From the NCBI GenBank assembly GCA_963971405.1, contig OZ020485.1:5890001-5954000 (forward strand): 64,000 bases of DNA, read 5' to 3'. The notes beneath the pieces are model-generated. The model was given only the letters and a program-made list of their open reading frames with translations. It did no database searches and was not told the DNA's origin. This document shows positions 33,066-46,100 of this stretch, one piece after another. The DNA comes from Psococerastis gibbosa (lineage: Eukaryota > Arthropoda > Insecta > Psocodea > Psocidae). Positions within the stretch are counted from its first letter, which is position 1. The number at the start of each line of letters is the position of its first letter. Position numbers and translations under genes: made by a program.

Positions 33066-34107
33066 TCAACACACACTTTCCAGTTCTTCGCTGCGATGAC
33101 GTTCTTCTTGTCGCATCCTGAACTGACGATATTCCGCAAGCATGGTGGCGACTCTGGCGTCCATATTATCGTAGCGCGGTCTTTTAGCTGCAGGTGGATA
33201 CCACGGAGACGTCCCGTCCGTACTGTCGTAACGATGTCTCGAGCTCTGGGGGGTGTCCATGTTTTCGTACCGTGGCCTAGAAATCGGTGGTGTAGGTGTC
33301 GTCGGGAACACAGCATCAAACTCATAATGGATATCTACACTTGCCGGAGAAACTTCAGCTACTGCGGTTGGGGTAAACTCCAGCCAGTCGCCCAGAGCCG
33401 GTGGTGGGGTGATGTGAGCTGGGATGTAGATGCGCGGCTGCGTTATAGTTGTACTGCCACTTTGCGAACTTTGATTTTGTTGCGATGAAGTATTTTTACT
33501 CCAGACGCCACTTGAACTAGATCGGCTTTCAGGAGATGCCTCTACAAGGAGTCCGGACGAGAGATCAGGCGCGCTACGTACTTGCCGAGGTTGCACTGGC
33601 ACAAAGTACCGCGCAGAATGAATAGTCCTTAATGATGGTAATTCTTGGCTATATCGCTCGTGGACGAATCTTAATTCTTTGCTACGGGGTACCGGCAGTT
33701 CTTGGCTGTACCTTTCATGAACTGATCGTAGCTCTTCACTGCCCGGTACAGGCACAGAACTCATGTCACTGAATGTGTAAAGGGGAGTGTGCGAATGAGA
33801 CGGTGAACTGGCGACAATGCGTGGCGTGTATAGGGCTGCCAGATTGCTTTGTCCTGTGCCGTCTGACCGTAAGCTGGCAAGGCTGGGATGTGCGACCAGA
33901 GGACGACGTCGCCACGCAAGGAAGCCGCCATCATCGCTACTGCTGGCGACGCTATTTCTGTCCGAATTAACGACGAAACGTCCATCCGGTGCGCGGGCAA
34001 TGCGATCGAGCCCATCCGTGGTGTCCTCACCATCACCGTCGAAGCGACGACCTCCGACGCCCAACCAAGATACCAAGTACTCAAGTGCCGCCATCACAAC
34101 TGGTATT
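33066..34107 (-). CDS. tutl: tutl last exon: large cytoplasmic tail and stop
   Basis: The acceptor TTTTCACAG precedes AATACC; the first A completes a Lys codon begun in the 39245-39326 exon, and the frame stays open for 346 residues to TGA at 33066-33068. The sequence is Ser/Pro-rich. It includes APDGRFVVNSDRNSV, DDGGFLAWRRRPL, HPSLASLRSDGTG, a 19-residue tandem repeat (VHERYSQELP twice), a Q/S-rich stretch and the motifs YENM and YDNM. It has no globular domain. The tail assignment rests on strand, spacing, acceptor and phase; I cannot confirm it by alignment. Conflicting open frames on the other strand are shadows. Confidence 0.8.
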
Positions 34108-37100
34108 CTGTGAAAACATGGATGATAGTTAGATGGTAGCTTACTGCAGCATACAATTCGTGGCAAGAGTGAAGGAGACATAATATTCTATAAGTTGCAT
34201 ATATTGTACTAGTAAAAGCAGTTCTGCGTGCCAGTGGCAAAATGTGGTTTTACGACATAATCCTCAATCAAAAGTGAAATGTCGCATTAAAAGGCGTCTG
34301 TATATAAAGAAATTCTATGCAGTGGAAGATTAGAAAGGATCTGACCCAGATCAATTAGCGGACCTAGTGGATAAATGATTTTGGACGGGGATTTATCCGC
34401 CAAATTTAATTGTCCGTCAGCATTGAATATATAACACTTAGTGTTACATATTCAATGCCGTCAGTTACCCTACATATGATGCAATGTTTTTTCGCACATA
34501 TACGCTCCACCTGTCAATTAACATGGAGGTTATAAAACATAGGTTCAATAAATAGTAACTCCTAAGCTTAAAAATGGTGGCATAATATTTCCGGCACCAA
34601 GCAACAAAATAAACCAAACCCAGATCAATCAAATGTCCCGAGAAAACAAAATGGGACAAAACATTAATTAAGCACATTGAAAACAGCATGCAGCAGTTGC
34701 ACCCGGTAAATGTAAAAGAAAATGTTAGTAACTATAATTTTATGGCATTTTCAAGAGATTTCTTCCATTGATGTACGAGTAGCATGCATGATTGCTTACA
34801 AAATGTCGATTATAACGGGTCATTCACGAGGGCTCCATCAGTGGACCAAAATCAAGGGCTTTTCGTTTTAAGCATACAAAATCCAATATTTTACAGTAAT
34901 AAATTGGTTAGCTGCATTCTCCATATATTGTTTTCTGCTAACTAAATAAAATTATTTTCTATATTCTGCCCACTGTACTGCAATGAAGCCCTCACAAATG
35001 TCCGGATATAAAACAGGCAATCGAAAAGAGTGAATGCACACCTTTAGTCCTCCTTCACGGCCAGCATTAACAACAGTTGGGACAAAAAAGAATTCAATTA
35101 GATAACGGGTCAAAGGAATTACATGATAATAAAGAACCTACGAATAATTAAAATAAGTACAATGAATTAGTCACTCCAGCAAGCGGAATCTGGTGCTGGC
35201 AAGAAAAGCGAGTCTGTCAGTGTGAAAACCAGCTAATACATTACTAAAGAGCAATACCAGGAGTTCCTGGTTTGGGTCATGTAATAGCAGACTAAAAAAA
35301 TAATAACAATTCGGTATGTCCAATCTCCGTTTTGAGATATGAATTAAATAAATTTAAAAAATAAGTCTGTCGCATTTAATGCGTAAGTGGCCTAAATGTG
35401 AAATAGTCTGAACAATACTGTTTTGTTGTTTGTTGAATTTGAAGTACGTGAACTACAAATTATTACAAAAGGGGAGTAGCGAAACGTGTTCTATAAATCC
35501 ACGTCGCTATCTAATAAAACATGCCACTAGGGCTTGTAGTTTGTCTTCACCCTCCACTCATTTCAATAGAAAATTTGTTAGTGTTACTGTGGGCCTACTA
35601 AGACGATTAGTTTTAACTTATTCCTGGGGTTAAAAATGTAAACAAAACAATTTTGAATAGCACTTTCTATTATAAAATCTTGTTTACATTTTTAATCCCA
35701 GGTTATAAGCGTCATAGTAGGCCCGCTGAAAGATGAAAATGTAAACCATTCTGTACAATGTTTAACTCAAACACACTCTTAATGGATGCTGCAAAAGTAA
35801 AGGTATACAGCATGTGCTTCACTTTTTGCTCTCTACTAGGTGAACACTTGTCGTCGTATTATAATACATCCTGTGATAATTTTTACAGTGGGAAGGTGCA
35901 AGACAATGGAGCTCTGGTAGCATGAAATCTGACAAACACATCGCACCACGTCCACACAAAACAAAAATCAAATGTCTGTTATTTAAACGAAATCCCAACA
36001 CCTTTATTAGTTAACTTTTCAAGAAAAGCTGGTGAGCCCCAGGATAAAGCAGCTAGGGAAAATACACCTTGAGGGACATAGAACTGAGTTTGGAAATCTA
36101 GCTCAATTTTAGGAGCATGCTCCATGACATAGTAGACTATGGCCTATCTGTACTTGGTTAAGTCATGCTTTCGCCTGTTTCATTGCGTCAATAGTAAGCT
36201 CGTCTGAGCTTGTCCAATGTCCATTATCGCTTGTAGCCGGTGCAGGTTGACACTGAGAATGTATACCAGTTTGCCAATGTTCGAAATCCATGGGGGCATT
36301 GGACAAGGGACATAAAGTCCTTCAAAAATTACATGCTACGGTCAACCCGGTATGTCTTTTGACTTGTATACTATCCATTCAGCACCGCCACCACCCATAG
36401 ACATTAGTTTTTACCGAGCCTACAATACAATAGCTATCAATTAGTAGCAAGTAGAGAGCTCCCGACTAGCCGAGAGCATATAAACTTACTGATAGCTACT
36501 GTAATTTCTAACAATTTTCGTTTCTTGAAAATTAAATAAGCCATATCAGTCACATCTCGTAGCCATGCAGTAGTCGCTGGTTTGTGGTATTCTCAGGTTA
36601 TTAAGTTGGATGCCGTAAAAATTGGTGAATCGGGACAAAGCTTCGCTCTTAGGTTTGAAGTCAAAATACTGTTTTCATTAAAGCGAAACTATATTCCTTC
36701 GTATTAGTTAGTTCCGCTTCTATGAAAACCTGAATTTTGGCTTCAAATCTAACAGCGAAGTTTTGTCTTGATTCACCCATGCGTCCATGTTACGGTAGAA
36801 TGCAGACTGGCCACACGGCGATCGCTGAAAGTTAGGCAATCGTTTTCCAACTTCACTCGAGCCTTTTTATATTGATCTAGTATATCACCAAAAGTTCATC
36901 ACAGGACTTCAACGAAGTGGTCAGTCTTCTCTTCTTGGACGCAGGACTAGATTACCTTACGATATGGTATGCAAGGTGTCGCTGTGCATTAACATACGGC
37001 TACAGTGTCTTCATATTTTGGTTCGAAAGCCACCATAAAACGGCTTCAACTACTGTATTCTGTGTCGCTCTCAACCTTTCTTGCCAAGATTACAGGCATA

Positions 37101-40100
37101 ACTCAGACCTTCTGTGGTAGGCATTGAAAAATTATCGCAATGACCAGTAAAAATATTTTCAAGAATTTCCCCAAGTTTTACGAAATTCCGTATGAAACCC
37201 CCCTCAAGGATTAGGATAGCTAAAACATCAATTCTAATGATAATGTTTCCATAGAACATTCCCGAACATAAATTCTTAGGACATAGCTTCACCAGACGAT
37301 GGTAGGGTCGACCATATTGATGTGACCGTACATTATCAACATGCCATGTGGGGGTTAACTTTATCCCAGGGATGAGTTTTTATGAGGGTAGCGGACGTGA
37401 GGCGGTTGTGCGCGTGCGTGTGTTAGCTTGAGTTAGAGAGAGGGAGTCTTACTGCGAGCCTCCAAGGTCACTGGCAGTCGATCTGCATACTCAGATCGCG
37501 ATAGGTTAGTGATTCAGCATATATCCTACACAGAAACCTCCAATCAGCCGAAAGAGTTCACCTAACTGAGGTCCATACATAAAAAATTCAACGAAATATG
37601 CAAATCACGCTGAGAAACAGCGTTCAAATTAGTAGAATAGAGAACCTCTCCCCCAGTCAGTTTCAAAAAAGCAGTTATTTTAAACTTAACCAAAATGTTT
37701 CGGTAAAGAAAGAACTTCTTACGCCCCAGCAGTTATCTGTCCGGGCGTTTAGGATCGCATTGAATCACTTCTGCTGGGTTTTTGAATTCGACTCATTTTA
37801 TTACCAAAAGTAATTAAGTGAATAATGCAATAGCGGATAGAACCTGACATAATTAGTGCAAGCTGACCGATCAGATGCAGATTCAACGGGATTAATCTTC
37901 AATGTATTTTTTTATCCTTAGTCGTACGCGGTACCATAAAGGACTAGCGGCAAAAAGAGATCAAGTATTTTAATGTGGGACAAAAGCTAACATATATAAA
38001 AATTATATCAATTATATTGTACAATAATATGTACAGCTAGTTCTCTAGTCTACTTGAATTAGTCTGTGTCAAAATTCAAAACAACATAACAACTTTCAAA
38101 TGTTAGACGACCGTATAGACCTCAGGATCGGCAACAAGAGAAGAATGTAAATCAGTGCAGCTTATCTATAAGAAAGTGCTTTTTATATATGTAGTATATG
38201 AGTAATCCATATAATATACAGGCTAGCAAACTATAAGTAGAGGCTATAGAAATTGGCTAAATATTACAATTATACCGCTGAAAACAAAATGACTTTCTTT
38301 TCTAAATTAACATGTTCAACTCGATTTAGTCGGTCTGTAAGTTATTAAGTTGGCTACTAGGCTTACTTTGTATTGGACAACTTCAATTGTCTAACTTTCC
38401 TCGGAACTATGCTTTCTCCTCCCTAGATGTCACGCAACGTTACTACTATAGAGTTTCCGACTTACAGTCTACATTGATTACTATGTTGCGTTTAGATCTG
38501 CGATTGAAGCAGAAATGATTGTAAGATGACCAGGTCTGAGGCAAACACTGAGCAGTGTGAGCCATGAAGGAACAATTTACAGCGAGAATGAAAAATTTAT
38601 GGCGCAAATGGTAGCCGTTGCGCTGTTTGGAGCCCACCTCGGATATGGTCATCTTACATGCATCCCATTACTTTAAACTAACATCTTAAAAAAGATATAA
38701 ATTTTATGACATGGCTGAAAAATATGATTAGGAAAAATTGCTATTAAAAAGGCTGCATTTCACCAACTTGCAGAATCCAAAAATGCAGTTTATTAATTTT
38801 TCTCGAATATTTTAGGGCCAGATATGGTTTGCCTTAAATGTGTTGAGTTAAACTTACTTGAACGGTACACAGCACGATTCATGCAGTCGCGATTTGCCAA
38901 CGTCTTTTCCATTGTTGCCACAGGGCTAGCTAACTCGTGATGGCGTGAAGCCGACCGCACGAAAGTGTACGGTTTTCCCCTATACCTACTCATAAAAATC
39001 TTCGGAATTAGACTCTATGGTTTTGCACCAACCATTCACTGTCCATTTACTATCCTAACAATAGAAAAGACGCCGGAAAATCGCGACTGCGATAATCTTC
39101 CGTGTGTACAGGGCCAAAGAAATCAATAAAGTAAAGAAACAACTGCCTATACGGCTCTTATCTAGCTGCATTATGGTGAAATCCAGAGAGGGAACGCTAT
39201 ATATGTAGATAGCTAAAGACACATTGTTATAAGTAAAGACTTACTTCTTCAAAGGCACGTGCATTGCGCCAGGGATTTGCCCACCATTACGAGCGTCCGT
39301 TATGCGGCACGCCACCATATTGTAAGCTGAAAAGTGAATGCAATACATATTAATTCAAGTTGAAAATGATAATTTCCATTACTATAGCGTTTTATACAAA
39401 GTTGCCAACATTTGTTCTTACTGGGATATTCAAAAGTTAATGATTATATAAATTATTTGAAAGAAATAAACATCGCTCACGATTATTGAAGCTGTAGTAC
39501 CAAAATATAATTACTTTTCTTAAAAGTGAAATTTAACAAGTGCTGATATTGTGCTATCGAAAAAAATTAGTACTTTCATGATAAAGCAAATAAATCATGG
39601 AAAGTTCAGGGCACTAAAATACCCGACTCAAAAGCTGATTAGGAATAATGCTAATGCATGATAGGCTATTTCATAAGTAAATAATAACAAACGTGTCAAT
39701 ATTAGGCTAATGCGAAGAAGCTTGGTAAAGCGTAACAAAATTATTTGAATCAATTTAGGCTACATAACTTATAAGTAGGTAGGTGGTATCCAATTACCAA
39801 GGATGGAAAATTCAAGTACCAATACAGCAGGCACGTGACCTGCTTATTTCCATAAAATTACATAATTAGTGCTATATATGAAAGGTCAGTTTTTCAGGGT
39901 CCTTCTTTGCCTTCCAACGCCTGCTTTCAGCATTTCTGCTTTAAGCAACCCTGGCGGGGGGAGTGAGTCTGTTTCTTAACTTGAGACACCCTAAGGGCAG
40001 ACTCCTTCACCTCAGGGAGAAGGGGAGTTGACTGACAGGGTGGACTTCCTGATTATAGGGGATTCCGAACCACTTGGGGAACATAGTAAAGTCACCCGAT

Positions 40101-43100
40101 TAATTCGAAGGTGAGTGGGACTCGACACGCACATATTTCAGGATTCTGACGAAAAGCCTAAAATTAAAAAAAAAATATTGCTTCGAGTTAATACCAAAAT
40201 AGGTCTGATTTTTGTTGCCGATACAATAAGCTATACGAGATTCCATTCCACCCAAAAATTTAATCTCAGCAGCTCGGGTCTCCTCCATTTAGAACAGAGT
40301 ATAAATAAAATAACTAAAAACTATCCATTTATCATGTAAGATTACAATAGGCGCAATGATAAGTAACTTCTCATAACACCAGTCAACGTCACGCACTAAA
40401 ATTGAACCTCACTGCCTAGGCTACAACTACGAATTGCAAACAAAAATATCGTAAGACATTCCTAGTAACAGAAAAAAAAGGGAACAGTTTTTCTATATAT
40501 ACCACAACGGAAGAAACATTTTCATTTCGAGTAGTAGATTAGACCAAAAATGTAGCTGAACATACTTATTACTAATAAATTACTAATAATTTTTACCCCA
40601 ATGACCATTATCAGATTAAAAAAATACTTTTTATTCATGATAACTTGGTTCAAATATCGCCTATTAAATGTTATTGAGTCTATTCGGTACTTTTCAGTAA
40701 AGTAAGGAATATTCTCCTGTGTACATCATAGGTGCTCTTGCTGCCATCTCTGAAAAGCCGAACTGGCTTCCATTATGGCGAGTCCCATCACACCTTGTAA
40801 AGTAATGAAACGCCGCCATGTTTTATCCTTTTCCATACATGAAGGTGGCGTGCAATAGCCGTCGGATTCCACTAACTGAAGCTGTACGAACTATGGTGGG
40901 AACTGCACTTGCTACATGTTCGGGCCATGCTTCGGTAAAGCAGTTGCAGTTGAGAGCTTGTAGCCCTAACCACGATAGGTTGGCTAAGTAACACATAAAG
41001 TCATTATTTATTAGCCGTATTGTCAACTGCATCCCCTAGATGGCGACTATAATGAAGCTCCACACACCAGAAAAAAATATATATCGATCAAAAGTTTACA
41101 CTCCGTTTCCAACTCGAAATGTTTGTCCCTTTGTGATAAAATACACCAGGCTACATCGGAACAAAAAAAAAATTACGACAAAATGAAAAGCACAACAACG
41201 AATCGGTCACTAGGAGCGCACTGCAACCAACGCATCAAACGATTGGGGCAAATATACATTTGCTTCGAAAGCTAAACAGCGAAATTTCTAATCAATATCA
41301 ATACAAAAATCTAAGAGAATTTTTTGAGCGTTAAAATACGAATGGCTAATATAATTGAAAATACATTCTTAATAGGTAGCCCACTAACATAAAACTCATG
41401 ACAGCGGCTAATACTGCATTATGGGCCAAGCTTTCGCCTGGAGGAGCTTCAAAACGCTGATATGTAAGTGCACATGGGCAAAATCAAGTGCTCTAGAATG
41501 GTGTGTCATTAATTTTTATATGTATTTTAAAAAAGTGTGACTTTTGAAACATCTGTGATTCCTAACAATGTCGGGAAGTATAGATGGCTTTAGATTTTTT
41601 TTAAATAAATCCATAAATATTATAAATTTGCCGCGAAGGCAAACATAATGAAAACAATTAAAACAGCATTACTTTCTGATTGGCGGAATTTTAAATTAGA
41701 GGTTTGGTTACATTTTGCTACTGCTCTTCTTATTTTACTCTTTAAACGCAACAGATTTCATTTGGGGCAACTAGCCCATCATTAAAAATCACAATTAAAG
41801 TTACATTTAAAATTTTCCGTCATTTTTGTCAACTTAATATTCAAAATATTTAATTACTTTGATGGAATAGATTAGAAGAACTGGTCAGTTCGCATTGGAA
41901 TCATTCACCCCAATCGGAATAATGATCAAAAGTGAAGTGAAAATATCACCAAATTATTGCCTAAAGCATTATAAAACTGCGTAAAACGCTAAAACTCACG
42001 TAATGACGACATTACCTAGAACCGTACTAATTTGTATTCCCTTTTTTTTATATATTAAAGATTATTCGCATACAAACAATCCAATGAATGTATCTAAATA
42101 ACCACTTCAGTCGCCTCTGTAGGTAATACCTGTGTTGAGTTACGACAGGTCACCGATCGCATGTGCAGAGGCCCATACAAATACGAACTCTTTTGTATTC
42201 GCTCTTGCTTTAACATTAAGAGATATAAATAGTTTGTTTGCCTAAATTGTTGGCAACACAGGACCCACCATTCTGGAGCAATTGGTTGGTAAATTTTAAG
42301 GGATACAGGTTTCGGTGTTAAATGATATAGAGGTTGTGAAAGGCAGCGGGAGAGCATGCAAGCCTCGTGCGTGTCACCAGGTATTCGGTACGTGCCTGTA
42401 GTGGTCCGCGTCTACTTGCCGAGTGCGCTCTTGCGCGACTCTTGCGCAGCGAACATTGCGCCCCACTCTGTTGACAACAAACACAATGCGACTCTCAGCC
42501 CCCCGGGGTGAGACAAAGTGTCAAAAACTACACAAAAGTTGAGGCCTTGCAATTGCAAAAGAGGACTATATAAGAAATGTCCGAAATCTCTTAGAAAGTG
42601 TTGATAGATTCGGCTAAAAATGAGGACCAACTCCATCTTAGATAGCATAGAAAATAGCGTATCAACCGTCTTAAAAAGACAAATCATTATAGTTTCATGT
42701 CATATTTAGATAAAATGAAAAAGGTACGTGTACCCAAGATACACGTTCTTCGATGTCATTTTTCTAAGGAAATCAAACTTGAATAGCAAAGTGCTGTGGC
42801 CCAAAGTTGTTATTGGGGAAAGCGGAAATTGAATTATAAGAAATGTATGGCCATATACCATTCATAGCAGTCAGCATTAGAGTCAGTGTAGACCCCACCC
42901 CTCACAAAACTAATCTTGATACAAATGGTTATAAATTTAAAATTCCAAATCAGACCTCTTCATAAGGACCCCAGATTATTTTCATTAAAGTTTAAAGCCT
43001 AAAGGTTGAATTACTACTATTGTCAGATGCAGTAAAAACATCCGTCACCCCATCTCTTATAGGAAACTAAATTACTAATTAAGGTTGCAAGTTACTCATA

Positions 43101-46100
43101 GCCCGAAGGTCAAAAGTAAGCAAGGAAGGGCCACTACCTATACTTTCTTGCAAAATTATTTCTCGTACTTCTTTATACAATAATTTGCAATAAACTTTCA
43201 AACTACTGAACAATATCGAGTAGCAGTTAACAAGTACATATTTGTAATTTTTTTTTTTTTTTTTTAAACAAGAAAGCAAAGTTTGTGGCCAAATGCAAAG
43301 AAATTTCGGACATAGCATCTGGTTCGAGGAGACGTTTAGGTGTCATCTCCTCATCAAAGGTCTACGTGAGAGAAAATCAAGCCATATAGTCTTCACGTCA
43401 GAGGAAGACTGCTCAGCTGGATTGGTGTCACAAAACCACTGACAAAAAATACAATAATAATTTATCACAAGCACAGGTTTCCATTTACTACCACGAGACT
43501 ACCACGCTTTTCATTTACAATATACAAGCTTTTAGAGATGAAGCATTACAATGTCCAAATACGCGTTGCCATGGCACCCCCTCCTATTACACTATCGACA
43601 TCATTAGCTTCATTACAGATGAATATCCCTACTGCAATAGAATACGATTTACGTGATTCCTATAAAGCAGTAAGTAATTCCATTATACCCTTTTAATCTT
43701 CATCCTGCAGCAGCAGCAGCCCGATCATGGCGATTTGGGATTATTATAAGGCCGGGGTTTATTTATAAATACATCAGTAGTAAGGTGTCACGTGGTGGTT
43801 AAAATATGCGCGGGAAATTCAAATTAATAAATTATTAGAATACAAGAAAATGGTGGCATTGTTTAATAATTGAAGGAAATACTAATAAACATTAAAATAT
43901 ACGGGTAGAATTTTGAAATACAATAAGAATTTTAATTAATGTGTCTACATCTAGGGGAGAAATAATTGAAAACTCACCAAAAATATTAATTTATCAATTT
44001 GAATTTCCCGCGCATTTTGCACTCATTTGTTTAAAACAATTGAATAAACCCCGGTATTATAACAATCTCAAATCACCATGATCGGGCTGCTACTGGCACT
44101 GACAAGTTATTTTGGAAACATGGATTTTCTGTAAAATCGTCTCTAGCGAAAAAAAATCATTCAACTAACATAAATTGGGGCCTACCCTAACGTTTCTCAT
44201 AATTATTTATTATTAAACAATAAGAGCTAATGTAATTAGGTCTATCGTGACAATACTCATATATGTTAACGAGACATTCTACCAAATCAAAATAATCTGA
44301 TGACTATTAGACAAATGGCGATTTTTACATAAACAACGCATATTTGTTTCTGAAATGCCTCTTCGATGACGTTATAAGGTAGAGTGCAACCACAAGACAT
44401 AGTCTCTTCGGTAACTTTGTCTGTCGACAACTTACCTCTTTCCTGCCGACGACGTTTTCGTTTATTGCAGATCTTGACGGCGCAGACGGAAAGAATGATG
44501 GCTACGATGAAGAAGAGGATGCCTCCTACGACGCCCGCCGTGATGGCTTTGTGCTTCACGCGAGCTGGTACTGAGAATTTCACCTCGTCTGAGCTCTCGT
44601 AACTCGTAAGCGAGTTGGCAAGCACGCGGAAATAATAGGTCCGCCCACCTACCAGATTTTTTACTGAAAACATTAAATAAATAATCAGAAAGAATAGTAT
44701 AACCCGTATCACATGCAGCTTTTTTATAAACAAAATATTAATAAATTCAGCAAGATTAAATATTATCTATCTACCGTATACTATAACACACACCAAGGTA
44801 CTGGGTCTCCTCAGGCCGGATGGTCCCTTTGTTAAGTGTCCGCCACTGTGCATCAGTTCGGTATTTGATGGTATAATGAGAGATCAGGTTGGATCGTTCA
44901 CTAGGCTGCTCCCACGTGATCATGAACCCGTTGGGAATCTCAGTCACAGTCACATTCCTCGGCGGGCCCGGGCGGGGACCTGAAACGCAGTTGAGACAAA
45001 AAAATAAGCCACAATCAGCTAACAGCTAACAACTTCTAAACAACTGGACCCCCACACATGATTTCCTATTTATTAATTAGTATAGGTACTGTAATAGTTC
45101 CATGGCTAAATAAATGTTTTTCTTTAGTTTTTTAAGGGCGTTTGCAAGTTGATCTTGCTTTTACGCCCGCCGCGTGTGCTTTTTCCCAGTCATATTAGGG
45201 TCGTCAAACCAGAGAAGGATATAAACTTTAAGACTGCGGTCGTTTTGGTTTCATTGTCGCTGAGAAGATCTGCAAGTGATGTTTGGGGTGACCATGTGCG
45301 GTGTTGAGCGAGTAGTATGTGCTTGACTGTCACCTCATCCCCGCAACTGCACAGCGATGGGGGATCGCCTGCCATTAAGTGGCCATGGGTGAGCCTTGTG
45401 TGGCCAATTCTGAGCTGAGCCATAACCACTTCTTCCCTTCTTTGTAGTGGTGTGGTATGCATGGTATTATTCATAATATCTTCAAAAAGGAAAAAAGCAC
45501 TACAATTTGACATCGAGAGTGGATTGTTCCTCTTCTAAAATATACGTTTTAATCGCAAAATCAGTGGCTGCTTGCATTGCAAATGACCGCTTTTTTCCTT
45601 AAATAAGTTAAGGTTAATGCCTACTGCGGATTGTTTTGCTGAGTATCCCAATCAATTCACTTTTGAATGTGCCAGTCCAAGAACAATCCATCTTTCACTT
45701 TAGTGCATTCTCAGGAAAAAACCGTACGGGACTTGAAAGTGAACGCGAGCAAGGTCTGCGGCCAATCCTATCGGTTCAAATTTCCAACGCTGCTATTATT
45801 TGACATCTTGGAGTGTTTATTATCTCCGTCTACACATTGTATTCAAAGTTATATACCCGCACACTGTCCTTGCACTTCGTTGATTCTTAAGTGCCAACAT
45901 TATCACCATTCACAACACCTACACATAATAGATAACAAATATGAACTCATGAAGCCTACTTCAATACAGTTCACACAGTAAGCAACTTTTTGTTTTAGGC
46001 GGGGATTCCACCGACCGGCTAGGGCTAAATACAAAAACGGTGACGTGGTAGCAGACATTCAAGACTTAGGCGGTTTTTCCACCGACCTCGCATGGCAGAA

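Noticed and set aside
33096..34139. Several plus-strand open frames over 33096-34139
   Set aside because: They are the antisense of the large Turtle tail exon, whose acceptor and phase fit support the minus strand.
33066..34181. Stand-alone gene of 371 codons starting at 34181
   Set aside because: The first 25 codons lie before a good splice acceptor, and the remainder joins in frame to the Turtle exon at 39245.
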